From: Serratia inhibens
Lineage (GTDB): Bacteria > Pseudomonadota > Gammaproteobacteria > Enterobacterales > Enterobacteriaceae
DNA length: 64,000 bases
Assembly: GCF_003591175.1 (NCBI RefSeq)
Contig: NZ_QYYG01000011.1
Location: 1-64,000, forward strand
Direction: 5' to 3'
A program made the position numbers and the translations under genes. The notes under the pieces are model-generated. The model searched no databases. It was not told the origin of the DNA and saw nothing but the letters and a program-made list of their open reading frames with translations. Positions 10,202 to 17,567 of this stretch are shown here, piece after piece. The stretch's first letter is position 1. The number at the start of each line of letters is the position of its first letter.

Positions 10202-10256
10202 ACCCTACCACGAACTGTAAAGTTTTCAATCCGAAATCCGTAAATAAAAAATTACC
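10202..10256 (-). promoter_or_regulatory. aroF promoter with TyrR-box-like repeats
   Basis: On the minus strand TTGAAA (10229-10224), a 16-bp spacer and TAGGGT (10207-10202) form the promoter; TTGAAAACTTTAC is identical to that part of the E. coli aroF promoter. Two TyrR-type dyads (consensus TGTAAA-N6-TTTACA) overlap it: one at 10239-10256 (CGTAAA-N6-ATTACC on plus) and a half-good one from 10216 (TGTAAA). A third, better one lies at 10401-10418. Confidence 0.72.
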
Positions 10257-10700
10257 ACTGCAATGTCAAATCAAAAACCAACCATAACCACACCAATAAA
10301 AACAACCAAACCAATTGATTTAAATTAAAAAACAATAAAAAACCCAACATCACCGCCCTCTATTTTGCGGCTCATTCCAAAGAACGCCCAGGCTGAAAAC
10401 TGTAAATTATTTTGTACACAAAATATTACAGCACCAAGCAGGCAGGCACGGAGCTTCCGCAAAAGCTATGGCTGTGGGTTTTGTTGCCGGCAGGCGACAA
10501 TCTCACAAAAAAACCCATCAAACCTTAAGGACACTTAGCATGATATGCCAGCGGAAGGGATTAATTAAGTAGAAGAAAAATGAATAAGTGAGGATGAAAA
10601 ATTTAAAACTTAAGCTAATCGCGGCTATTTTTGTCGCAATGCGGAATCGCTATAATGTGACCGTTATCACCTATAATCACTCTTAACAACTGGATCCAAA
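10257..10700. promoter_or_regulatory. aroF - ydiY intergenic region with distal TyrR box
   Basis: This AT-rich region has no convincing gene. TGTAAA-N6-TGTACA at 10401-10418 is a near-consensus TyrR box, about 170 bp upstream of the aroF promoter, comparable to the remote third box of E. coli. At 10474-10518 there is an imperfect stem (TGGGTTTT...AAAACCCA with inner GTTGCC/GGCGAC) of unknown role. Near the right end, TATAAT (10651-10656) and TGTGA-N6-TCACC (10656-10671) may serve the next gene. Confidence 0.5.
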
Positions 10701-11465
10701 ATGCTCTCTTTACGCGCTCGTCGCGCTATTCCGCTAGTCATCAGCTGCTTGACTGCCTTCACCAGCGTTTCAGCCTTTGCCGACAATACGCTTTTCACCG
10801 CGATGGACGATCCGGCCACCGCTAAAAAACCGTTTGAAGGCAATGTCCAGGCCGGGTACAACTCCCAGTCAGGCAACTCGCAAAGCTCTACCTTGTTGGC
10901 CAATACCAGCATGACCTGGTTTAACAGCGATGCTGCCTACAGCCTGTGGGGAGCCGCCAACAACACCACGTCTTCCAACGTGCGCTCATCGGAAAAGTAT
11001 CAGGCCGGCGGCCGTACCCGGTATAACCTGTCCGATCGCAACTATCTGTTCGGCCAGGCAAGCTGGTTGAGCGATCGTTTCAACGGTTACGACTCTCGCT
11101 CCACTGCAACGGGTGGTTACGGCCGCCAAGTGCTCAACGGGCCGCTCAGCGATTTACGGGTAGAATTTGGTCCGGGCGTGCGTCACGATGAATATCATGG
11201 CGGTGGCCGCTCAACGAAAGCGCTGGCTTACGGCGCAGCCAACTATTCATACCAGTTGACCGACACCACCAAGTTCTCCGAAGGCGTTTCGGCGCTGGCT
11301 AACGAAGAAACCACGCTGAACTCCGAGACTGCATTGAGCGTTGCGATTAACGACAAGTTCTCGCTGCGCCTGGCTTACACAGTAACTTACAACAGCAAAC
11401 CACCAGCGTCTGCGCCGAAAAACACCGACACCACTACCTCGGTCTCGCTGGTTTACGGTCTGTAA
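10701..11465 (+). CDS. DUF481 outer membrane protein, YdiY family
   Basis: A 254-residue exported protein with a Sec signal peptide (about 1-27, ending SAFA) followed by alternating hydrophobic/polar beta strands (QAGYNSQSGNSQSSTLLANTSMTW..., ending VSLVYGL). It belongs to the DUF481/YdiY group of outer-membrane beta-barrel proteins, whose role is not known with certainty; in E. coli ydiY is acid-inducible. E. coli does not have this gene at this place. It ends in a strong terminator that converges on the tailocin repressor and is probably not part of the island. Confidence 0.85.
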   Translation: MLSLRARRAIPLVISCLTAFTSVSAFADNTLFTAMDDPATAKKPFEGNVQAGYNSQSGNSQSSTLLANTSMTWFNSDAAYSLWGAANNTTSSNVRSSEKYQAGGRTRYNLSDRNYLFGQASWLSDRFNGYDSRSTATGGYGRQVLNGPLSDLRVEFGPGVRHDEYHGGGRSTKALAYGAANYSYQLTDTTKFSEGVSALANEETTLNSETALSVAINDKFSLRLAYTVTYNSKPPASAPKNTDTTTSVSLVYGL

Positions 11466-11487
11466 TCCTGCCAAGCCCGCTCCTGCC

Positions 11488-11513
11488 AAGCCCATCATTG
11501 ATGGGCTTTTTTT
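11488..11513. terminator. Terminator between ydiY-like gene and repressor
   Basis: Stem AAGCCCAT / ATGGGCTT with a 5-nt loop and seven or more T on the plus strand. It overlaps the repressor stop codon and probably ends both convergent genes. It marks the left border of the island. Confidence 0.85.
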
Positions 11514-12378
11514 ATGCTTGCGGAGACAGCGTCAGCCAGACCATGCCCAAGGCTTTCAGAGCATCAGGAGAACACTGAAAGTCGGTATGTCCCCCGCTCA
11601 CCTGCACCTGATTACCTGGCAGACGCGCAATATCATAAACGTCCAGATTGCCGTCGATATCGATCAGCCAACGCCCATTGGCAATGTGCGTCACCGACAA
11701 ATCCACTAACCAGGATAAGCGTCCACCGTCGATATAGGCCGGTTGCGCTACGCTGACCGGGATCAACGAACTGTCCGCCAACCATTCACCCGCGTCTTTC
11801 AACTGCCCGGCGATCAAGCGATATTTTGGCAACGCTCTCCCTCCTGCAGGCGCGGCTTCAGCTCCTTTATCAGCCCACATCTCTCCCTGGCCTGTCGCCA
11901 GCCATAATAGAGACACGCCGGTATCCAGGGCACAGGTCACTACAATATCCCCTGGGAAATAGTTGCGGCGCACCCAGGTGCTCATCGTGCCAGAAGAAAT
12001 CCCCAGCAGATCCCCCAGTTCTTTTTGCAGACTGAAACCATAAGCGTCGAGAATACGGCGAAGCACGCTCTTTCCGCCCGAAGCAAGTACCCTATCGTAA
12101 AGCGCTTTACCCTGAGCGGGCTGTACTGGCCTACGGGAGTATTTTGCTTTTGCAAGCTCCCCATTCATTAACCAAGCCAAATCTGCACCTGTGGCTAACG
12201 CGCAGCTGATGATCACATAACCAGGCACGCTGCCGCGTTGTTGCCAGCTGCTGATGTTATTTGGCGCTATCCCAAGGATTTCACTTAGTTCTTTTTGCGT
12301 ACCAACGCCATAAGATGAAAGGAGCCTTTCAATCACTGCGCCTACAGAGGCATTATCGCTCACAGTCTCTTCATGCAT
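11512..12378 (-). CDS. Tailocin repressor with two tandem CI-type helix-turn-helix domains
   Basis: A 288-residue protein. HTH unit 1 (about 13-72: ...TQKELSEILGIAPNNISSWQQRG) and HTH unit 2 (about 103-162: ...LQKELGDLLGISSGTMSTWVRR) are parallel copies 90 residues apart, each followed by A(L)xTGxxLxWL. This is the phage 186/P2-like CI repressor HTH family (Bac_CI_repr). The C-terminal 120 residues are strand-rich and could be the multimerisation domain; no Ser-Lys self-cleavage motif was recognised, so direct RecA-stimulated cleavage seems unlikely. The start MHEET was preferred because a GGTGATG lies just upstream; a start 10 codons earlier is possible. Divergent from the early genes. Confidence 0.82.
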   Translation of the reverse strand: MHEETVSDNASVGAVIERLLSSYGVGTQKELSEILGIAPNNISSWQQRGSVPGYVIISCALATGADLAWLMNGELAKAKYSRRPVQPAQGKALYDRVLASGGKSVLRRILDAYGFSLQKELGDLLGISSGTMSTWVRRNYFPGDIVVTCALDTGVSLLWLATGQGEMWADKGAEAAPAGGRALPKYRLIAGQLKDAGEWLADSSLIPVSVAQPAYIDGGRLSWLVDLSVTHIANGRWLIDIDGNLDVYDIARLPGNQVQVSGGHTDFQCSPDALKALGMVWLTLSPQA

Positions 12379-12402
12379 ATCATCACCGATTAAAATCAAA
12401 AT

Positions 12403-12416
12403 TTGCATTTACAAGT
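12403..12416. promoter_or_regulatory. Candidate operator copy 1 (TTGCATTTACAAGT)
   Basis: First of three copies of the 14-mer TTGC(A/T)TTT(A/G)CAAGT, here about 25 bp upstream of the repressor start, where it could mediate autoregulation. A neighbouring dyad TCGCA-TTT-TGCGA (12416-12428) and AAATCG-N9-CGATTT (12442-12462) may be further repressor sites. Confidence 0.5.
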
Positions 12417-12591
12417 CGCATTTTGCGATCTAGAATGCCATTAAATCGCTTGATAAACGATTTTCATGCCACTTTAGTTAAGATGATGCGACATGATTGA
12501 CGAAAAAGCAAACACGACATCATGCCAATAGCAAGTCTGCGGATATCAGACTCACCATATCTGTAGTGCGGATGCTCGGTAAAGACCTGAC

Positions 12592-12610
12592 CTTGCTTTT
12601 ACAAGTAAAA
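12592..12610. promoter_or_regulatory. Candidate operator copy 2 before early genes
   Basis: Second copy of the 14-mer (TTGCTTTTACAAGT, 12593-12606), overlapping the palindrome TTTTAC-AA-GTAAAA (12597-12610), about 30 bp before the first early gene. It matches copy 3 near ogr in 14 of 15 bases when the preceding C is included. Confidence 0.55.
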
Positions 12611-12638
12611 CGTCAATTTGCATGCAGAGGAGGTTGTC

Positions 12639-12944
12639 ATGCTGCTGGCCAGTGAAGAGCAACGGGCTATCGGCCTACGGCGCATCGCAGAAATTCGACG
12701 TACGCTGTTTGCCCAACAGGCCAACCAGGCCGAGGAGATCTACAACACGGCACCACTGCATTTGCGCCACACGTTCTGTTTTCACGCCGGGTTGACCGAA
12801 CGCCACGTAATGCTGTTGTTCCACGAAATGAATTATTCCCAGCGACAGAAAATTGTCGCCACGCTCAATGAGTTTATTGCGCTGGGCAAGTCTCTGCCAC
12901 GCTATATCAGCGAAGAAGACTGCCTGTTAACTCAGAAAAAGTAA
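12639..12944 (+). CDS. Small early protein of unknown function
   Basis: A 101-residue protein starting MLLASEEQRAIGLRRIAEIRR, with an excellent GAGGAGG site 6 nt upstream of this ATG (a TTG seven codons earlier lacks such a site). It is predicted mostly helical, with the segment LRHTFCFHAGLTERHVMLLFHEMNYSQRQ in the middle and no membrane segment. I do not recognise the family with certainty; small proteins of this type occur next to repressors in P2-like elements. It lies divergent to the repressor and 75 bp before the zinc-finger gene, so an early regulatory role is inferred. Confidence 0.7.
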   Translation: MLLASEEQRAIGLRRIAEIRRTLFAQQANQAEEIYNTAPLHLRHTFCFHAGLTERHVMLLFHEMNYSQRQKIVATLNEFIALGKSLPRYISEEDCLLTQKK

Positions 12945-13019
12945 CCGTTGGCAATTCAAGGCGTGCAACCCGCCGGATGCCGCTCGTCCCAAATCCCCAC
13001 CTTGTCAGGAGAACTCACC

Positions 13020-13241
13020 TTGGCTGATACCATTGATATGGCGCAGGAGCGCCAAGCATTGATGCTCGAGAAGCAAATTGAACACGCCAGACCGGCAATA
13101 ACGCAAATCTCGGCCCTGTTTTGCATTGAATGCGAAACCGCGATCCCGACAGCACGACGCATCGCTATTCCCGGCGTAAGCCGCTGCGTGGCCTGTCAGG
13201 AAATCGCAGAGATTCAACAACGTCATTTTATTCGGCGCTAA
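13020..13241 (+). CDS. TraR/DksA-family zinc finger protein (P2 orf82-like)
   Basis: A 73-residue protein with FCIECETAIPTARRIAIPGVSRCVACQEI, i.e. C-x2-C-x17-C-x2-C, the single zinc finger of the TraR/DksA family. Relatives such as F plasmid TraR bind RNA polymerase in the secondary channel. A TTG start was chosen because a clear AGGAG lies 8 nt upstream; the open frame extends 24 codons further upstream without a good site. Many P2-like phages carry such a gene in the early region. Confidence 0.8.
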   Translation: MADTIDMAQERQALMLEKQIEHARPAITQISALFCIECETAIPTARRIAIPGVSRCVACQEIAEIQQRHFIRR

Positions 13242-13661
13242 AGTCATGCCCTGTTCCCTCTCACCGGTACAGGATCAACCCACGCCACCGCCTCCCCAAC
13301 GCTGAACGCCGATGACAAACAAGTACAAAAAGTTATCGGCACTTATTCCCCCATCCTGGTTCTGAACGGGTAAATCGGACACGAACCATACAGTGGCGCA
13401 TAGTCCCCAAAAATCCTGGCGTCGCAACACCTTTGAGTTCTGCCAATAACTGTGGATCGCCTCAAATTAACCGGGCGCCGGCACAACAACAACGCTGTCT
13501 GAGTATTGCCCACTCTGCGCAGCAAAGAGGTATTACTCTTCAACGCTGGTAATTGAAAGTCCTGGTCAGAGGGGGGAAATCACCTTCAACGCCCCTCTCA
13601 TACAATTTCTGCTAATCAATGACCGGGCATATTTTTGCTGCACAAATGATAAGTCTGGCCA
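13242..13661. other. Non-coding or decayed stretch inside the island
   Basis: About 420 bp without a supportable gene. A 40-codon open stretch (from about 13252 to 13371, ending ...IGTYSPILVLNG) lacks a start codon and ribosome site and may be a gene remnant. In a P2-like phage the replication and head genes would stand between the early genes and X, so this may be the deletion scar. Its right end leads into the SOS promoter. Confidence 0.45.
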
Positions 13662-13704
13662 TTGACGCCTTTAGCGTTTTGCTTAATACTGTATAAATAA
13701 ACAG
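13662..13704 (+). promoter_or_regulatory. SOS promoter with LexA box
   Basis: TTGACG (13662-13667), a 16-bp spacer and TAATAC (13684-13689) form the promoter. A LexA box, CTGT-ATAAATAA-ACAG (13689-13704), overlaps the -10 and start site. CTGT-N8-ACAG with an A/T centre is the full LexA consensus, and the extended 20 bp TACTGTATAAATAAACAGTG is close to the recA operator found elsewhere in this window. This is the only LexA box I found in the island. Confidence 0.85.
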
Positions 13705-13729
13705 TGCATTTAACAGAGGGCAAAAAACA

Positions 13730-13924
13730 GTGAATATTATGGATAAACAACAAGTAACACTGTCCCGAATTCAGTTCATAGCCGACGTTTCACAAGCTGC
13801 ACAATGCAGCGCTACAGAATTGCTGATCGCCATGTCGCTGATCTCCGATCTCGCCGGTCAGGTGCTGCCAGACAATGATTATCAAGAAATATTTTACCCT
13901 GTCGACAGCCAGGTTCCGCGCTAA
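13730..13924 (+). CDS. LexA-controlled small protein, candidate antirepressor
   Basis: A 64-residue protein of unknown family: MNIMDKQQVTLSRIQFIAD..., helical, acidic at the end (LPDNDYQEIFYP). It starts with GTG about 10 nt after a GAGGG site; an internal ATG 3 codons on is less well placed. The LexA box ends 25 bp upstream and a terminator follows 37 bp downstream, so it forms its own SOS transcript. In phage 186 the SOS-controlled protein Tum inactivates the CI repressor. By position and control this gene could play that part, although it shows no visible similarity to Tum (inference). Confidence 0.65.
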   Translation: MNIMDKQQVTLSRIQFIADVSQAAQCSATELLIAMSLISDLAGQVLPDNDYQEIFYPVDSQVPR

Positions 13925-13960
13925 CCGAAAGCCTGCAGACGATCCAAACGCCTATTCCCA

Positions 13961-13984
13961 ACACCCGCCACCGGCGGGTGTTTT
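13961..13984 (+). terminator. Terminator after the SOS gene
   Basis: Perfect 9-bp stem ACACCCGCC / GGCGGGTGT with a 3-nt loop followed by T's. It isolates the LexA-controlled transcript from the late operon. Confidence 0.85.
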
Positions 13985-14012
13985 CGTTTCTATCACAGGC
14001 GTTTTCCCTTTG

Positions 14013-14034
14013 GTTGTGCCACCTCATCCACAAC
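14013..14034 (+). promoter_or_regulatory. Ogr/NucC activator site of late promoter 1
   Basis: Dyad GTTGTG-N10-CACAAC, which contains TTGT-N12-ACAA and thus the TGT-N12-ACA signature of the P2 Ogr / P4 Delta / Serratia NucC activators. These bind about 55 bp upstream of the start of transcription, which would put +1 near 14078, before gene X (start 14127). The downstream -10 is poor, as usual for activator-dependent late promoters. Confidence 0.75.
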
Positions 14035-14126
14035 GCCATCACATTGCCGGTTCTCGTCACGCGCGGGAAACTGATGAGCACTCGGGGGCCTGATGCCCCA
14101 CCCACTCACATCGCAGGATGGTAATG

Positions 14127-14330
14127 ATGAAAATTTATGCACAACAAGGCGACACCATTGACGCGATTTGCTGGCGCTATTACGGCAGCACACAACGTCT
14201 GGTAGAGCAGGTCTATCTCGCCAACGCCGGCTTGGCCGACGTTGGCCCGTTGCTACCGCACGGTCATCCGATCGAGCTACCGGAGCTGCCGGCGGCGGCC
14301 CAACGCGAAACAGTCAAACTCTGGGACTAA
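14127..14330 (+). CDS. Tail protein X (LysM-like)
   Basis: A 67-residue protein, exactly the length of P2 gpX, opening MKIYAQQGDTIDAICWRYYG and ending VKLWD. gpX carries a LysM-type fold and is essential for the P2 tail. Three in-frame ATGs are close together; this one was chosen to match P2 and has AGGA 8 nt upstream. First gene of late operon 1. Confidence 0.88.
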   Translation: MKIYAQQGDTIDAICWRYYGSTQRLVEQVYLANAGLADVGPLLPHGHPIELPELPAAAQRETVKLWD

Positions 14331-14333
14331 GCG

Positions 14334-14552
14334 ATGGAAAAATTCACATCAACCTTTGCCTATATCGTGGCGGCGTGCCTGGCCTGGCTCGGGCGACACT
14401 CTGCGCAGGATATCGCCATTCTGGTCGGCGCGGCGGTCGGTGTCGGCACCTTCGCGGTGAATTGGTACTACCGGCGCAAAAGCTATCAGCTGTTGAAGTC
14501 ATTAAAAAAAAACGGACTGAAACCCGGAGTCTACGATGAACTCACTCGCTAA
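14334..14552 (+). CDS. Phage holin
   Basis: A 72-residue membrane protein with a hydrophobic segment at about 7-20 (FAYIVAACLAWLG), a second at about 26-45 (IAILVGAAVGVGTFAVNWYY), then a basic tail (RRKSYQLLKSLKKNG). It fits class II holins of P2/HP1-like phages, which open or depolarise the membrane to release or activate endolysin. It starts 4 bp after X and overlaps the endolysin gene by 17 bp. Confidence 0.8.
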   Translation: MEKFTSTFAYIVAACLAWLGRHSAQDIAILVGAAVGVGTFAVNWYYRRKSYQLLKSLKKNGLKPGVYDELTR

Positions 14553-15048
14553 ACGCTGCAGCGTGGCCGTTATTCTAGCGATCGCCGCCTTACTGCCGCA
14601 GTTCGATAACCTGCAAACGTCCGAACAAGGATTACGCCTGATCGCCGATTTTGAAGGCTGCCAGCTCGCACCCTATCAATGCAGTGCAGGTGTCTGGACC
14701 AACGGTATCGGCCATACCGCTGGCGTAAAACCGGGTACCGTCATCAACGAACGCCAGGCAGCCGCCAATCTGCTCGACGATGTCCGCAATGTCGAAAACG
14801 GCATAGCTCGCTGCATGAGCGTGGCGATGCCACAGCCTGTTTACGACGCTGTCAGCGCCTTTGCTTTTAACGTTGGCGTCAACGCCGCCTGCAATTCCAC
14901 CCTGGCCACCTTTATTAAACGTCGGCAATGGCAGGCTGCCTGCGATCAATTGCCGCGCTGGGTTTATGTCAATGGCGTCAAAAACAAAGGACTGGAACGC
15001 CGTCGCAATGCCGAGCGAACGCTCTGCCTGCAGGGGAGCAGTTTATGA
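14536..15048 (+). CDS. SAR endolysin (GH24 lysozyme)
   Basis: A 170-residue lysozyme. The N-terminal stretch (about 9-22: VAVILAIAALLPQF) looks like a signal-arrest-release segment, so the enzyme may be exported by Sec and held inactive in the membrane until the holin depolarises it. The catalytic triad reads E-x8-C-x5-T (FEGCQLAPYQCSAGVWTNGIGHT region), the Glu-Cys-Thr form found in P1 Lyz-type enzymes rather than Glu-Asp-Thr. Several other cysteines could allow disulfide isomerisation control. Releases tailocin particles by lysing the producer. Confidence 0.88.
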   Translation: MNSLAKRCSVAVILAIAALLPQFDNLQTSEQGLRLIADFEGCQLAPYQCSAGVWTNGIGHTAGVKPGTVINERQAAANLLDDVRNVENGIARCMSVAMPQPVYDAVSAFAFNVGVNAACNSTLATFIKRRQWQAACDQLPRWVYVNGVKNKGLERRRNAERTLCLQGSSL

Positions 15049-15117
15049 CGGCGGCTTCTGACGTGGCTCTCTTCTATTCATCCACCCAAGCAGGCTCCGC
15101 CTGCCAGGAGACTTATC

Positions 15118-15582
15118 ATGTTAAAACCCGAGCAACTGCGCACAGCGCTGGTCAACGCTCTGCCTGCTCTGCAGGAATTCCCCGACAGGCTGCACCTCAG
15201 TATTGATAACGGCCGCGTGGTTTCCACGCTGGGCCCTTCACTGTCGTTCGAGTACCAATACCAGCTCAACCTGACGCTGGACGAACCGACAGCCAATAAC
15301 GATCTGGTGATGGTCACTGTGCTGGCCTGGTTGCGCAGCCATCAACCGGACCTTCTCGTCAATCCGGAAAAACGTAAAAACGGATTTGCATTCCAGCACG
15401 GCGTCACCTCCACCGGTCAGCTCGATCTGCAGCTACAGCTAACCGAACGCATCCTGGTTGAACAACGCGACGGTGCGCTGTACATCACCCCGCAGGCGGA
15501 GCCGCCGGAACCGGAGAATGTCATGCGATTTACCCAGGTTTACTTGCACGGTGAGCTGATCAGCCACTTTCAGCAACCATAA
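15118..15582 (+). CDS. Tail completion protein R
   Basis: A 154-residue protein similar to P2 gpR (155 aa) along its whole length, with MLKPEQLRTALVNALPAL, NPEKRKNGFAF and LTERILVEQ. In P2, R and S are needed to complete the tail and join it to the head. Here R is kept while S is missing. CAGGAG precedes the start. The 69 bp between endolysin and R are too short for Rz/Rz1 genes. Confidence 0.87.
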   Translation: MLKPEQLRTALVNALPALQEFPDRLHLSIDNGRVVSTLGPSLSFEYQYQLNLTLDEPTANNDLVMVTVLAWLRSHQPDLLVNPEKRKNGFAFQHGVTSTGQLDLQLQLTERILVEQRDGALYITPQAEPPEPENVMRFTQVYLHGELISHFQQP

Positions 15583-15671
15583 ATTTATCTGCGGGGACGG
15601 CTTCGGTTGTGCTGGCGTCAGCTAAACACCGCTGCGTTGTCGCCCCCCACACTCGACGGCATTCTTGAGAG
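15583..15671. other. Gap where P2 gene S would be
   Basis: Only 89 bp separate R from V, and no open frame is present. P2 has gene S (about 150 codons) and then the Ogr-dependent V promoter here. No TGT-N12-ACA site is present in the gap, so V is probably read from late promoter 1. Confidence 0.6.
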
Positions 15672-16307
15672 ATGAACACAGACAACTTCGATATTCAGCG
15701 CCTGGTGCGCAACCTGATACGCATTGGCACCGTCAGCGAGGTCGATCTTGACCGCGGCCTCTGCCGCATCGCCACCGGTGGCAACCTCACCGACTGGCTT
15801 AACTGGCTGTCCGGCCGCGCTGGCGGTGCCCGCACCTGGTGGGCACCCAGTGTAGGAGAACAAGTGTTAGTGCTGTCACTGGGCGGCGAACTCGATACCG
15901 CGTTCGTGCTACCCGGCATTTTTTCCGATGCCCACCCGGCACCGTCGGTCTCAGCGCAAGCAGCGCACATTACCTTTCCCGACGGCGCGGTGATCGAGTA
16001 TGAACCGGCCGAGGGAGCGCTGAAGGCCGTCGGCATCAAAAGCGCCACGATCGATGCTACTGAGCAGGTGAACGTCGCCGCACCGGCCATCGTTTGCCAC
16101 GCAACGAGCAAAATCACATTGGATGCTCCTGAGGTGGAATGCACCCAGCTATTAACTGCCGGCACCATTGCCATCCGTCAAGGCGGCTCGATGACCGGCG
16201 ATATCAACCACTCCGGCGGTAGCATCAGCTCCAACGGCATTGTAGTGCACACCCACACCCACGGCGGCGTGCAGAACGGCGGAAGCCAAACGGACAAACC
16301 AGCATGA
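15672..16307 (+). CDS. Baseplate spike protein V
   Basis: A 211-residue protein homologous to P2 gpV, the trimeric membrane-piercing spike at the centre of the baseplate. An N-terminal OB-fold part (RIGTVSEVDLDRGLCRIATGG) is followed by beta-helix repeats (about 115-190). The tip sequence HTHTHGG near 195 supplies the HxH residues that bind an iron ion at the apex of P2 gpV. Overlaps W by 4 bp (ATGA). Confidence 0.92.
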   Translation: MNTDNFDIQRLVRNLIRIGTVSEVDLDRGLCRIATGGNLTDWLNWLSGRAGGARTWWAPSVGEQVLVLSLGGELDTAFVLPGIFSDAHPAPSVSAQAAHITFPDGAVIEYEPAEGALKAVGIKSATIDATEQVNVAAPAIVCHATSKITLDAPEVECTQLLTAGTIAIRQGGSMTGDINHSGGSISSNGIVVHTHTHGGVQNGGSQTDKPA

Positions 16308-16654
16308 ACAACGCGAAATATCTCGGCATGAACCGAGGCTCGGGCCGCACGATCACCGACCTCGAACATATTCGCCAATCGGTGAGCGACATTCTGATCA
16401 CCCCGATTGGCTCACGCACCATGCGCCGCAGCTACGGCTCTCTGCTATCCGAACTGCTGGATCAGCCGCAAAACGACGTATTGCGGCTGCAGATAATGGC
16501 TGCCTGTTACAGCGCACTGCTGCAGTGGGAACCGCGTATTCAACTAAGCGGTATCACCTTTAACACCACCTTTGACGGAAAAATGGTGGTCGACATCACC
16601 GGCAATCGCACGGATACGCCGGATACCTTTTCTCTTTCTGTTTCTGTGAGCTGA
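16304..16654 (+). CDS. Baseplate wedge protein W (gp25-like)
   Basis: A 116-residue protein (P2 gpW has 115) of the gp25/lysozyme-like baseplate family that connects the sheath to the baseplate. It has MNRGSGRTITDLEHIRQSVSDIL and the TPIGSRTMRRSYGS block, including the EPR-like WEPRI motif typical of gp25 proteins. Confidence 0.92.
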   Translation: MNNAKYLGMNRGSGRTITDLEHIRQSVSDILITPIGSRTMRRSYGSLLSELLDQPQNDVLRLQIMAACYSALLQWEPRIQLSGITFNTTFDGKMVVDITGNRTDTPDTFSLSVSVS

Positions 16655-16658
16655 CACC

Positions 16659-17567
16659 ATGCCAACCATTGACCTGAGCTTATTACCCGCCCCCACTGTA
16701 GTGGACTCACTCGATTACGAGTCGCTGCTGGCCGATCGCAAGGCCACGCTGATTTCCCTCTACCCGGAAGAGCAGCGTGAAGCGATTGCACGCACGCTGA
16801 CGCTGGAATCGGAGCCGATCGTCAAACTGCTGCAGGAAAACGCTTATCGCGAATTGATCCTGCGTCAACGCATTAACGAAGCCGCACAGTCGGTGATGCT
16901 CGGCTACGCCAGCGGCAGCGACCTCGATCAGCTTGGCGCCAACTTCCAGGTTCAGCGCCTGGTGGTGCAGCAGCCCGATACCACGATCATCCCGCCGACT
17001 CCAGCGATTATGGAGTCCGATAGCGATTTTCGCGTACGTATCCAGCAGGCGTTTGAAGGGCTGAGCGTCGCCGGCTCCAGCGGCTCCTACGAGTACCATG
17101 GCCGCTCCGCAGATGGCCGGGTGGCCGACGTATCCGCTACCAGCCCCAGCCCGGCTAACGTACTGATCTCAGTACTGTCGCGTGAAGGGAATGGCACCGC
17201 CAGCGCCGAGCTGCTAGCCATCGTCGATAAAGCCTTGAATGACGAAGATGTGCGTCCCGTGGCGGACCGCGTCAGCGTTCGCTCCGCCACCATCGTCAAT
17301 TACAGTATTGACGCGGTGCTTTACCTTTACCCTGGCCCTGAAGCAGAACCAATCCGGCGCGCCGCCGAAGCCAAGCTAAAAAGCTACATCAGCGCCCAAC
17401 ACCGCCTCGGGCGTGATATCCGTCTGTCGGCAATTTATGCGGCGCTGCATGCCGAAGGCGTCCAGCGGGTGGAGCTGAAAAGCCCTCCTGCCGACATCGT
17501 ATTGGATAAAACCCAGGCTTCATATTGCTCCGACTATAAGTTGATCGTAGGGGGTTCCGATGAGTAA
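16659..17567 (+). CDS. Baseplate wedge protein J
   Basis: A 302-residue protein matching P2 gpJ (302 aa), the gp6-like wedge subunit that forms the ring around the central hub. Features include IDLSLLPAPTVVDSLDYE at the start, AYRELILRQRINEAA and the LDQLGANF segment shared by gpJ proteins. It overlaps gene I by 8 bp. Confidence 0.93.
   Translation: MPTIDLSLLPAPTVVDSLDYESLLADRKATLISLYPEEQREAIARTLTLESEPIVKLLQENAYRELILRQRINEAAQSVMLGYASGSDLDQLGANFQVQRLVVQQPDTTIIPPTPAIMESDSDFRVRIQQAFEGLSVAGSSGSYEYHGRSADGRVADVSATSPSPANVLISVLSREGNGTASAELLAIVDKALNDEDVRPVADRVSVRSATIVNYSIDAVLYLYPGPEAEPIRRAAEAKLKSYISAQHRLGRDIRLSAIYAALHAEGVQRVELKSPPADIVLDKTQASYCSDYKLIVGGSDE

Noticed and set aside
13343-13543. 66-codon minus-strand frame in the island gap
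   Set aside because: No ribosome site and an unlikely composition rich in Arg, Cys and Ser; no context.
15045-15117. Possible LysB/Rz start overlapping the endolysin stop (ATGA-like)
   Set aside because: The frame from the ATG at 15047 continues only as non-spanin sequence across the start of R and shows no membrane segment or lipobox.
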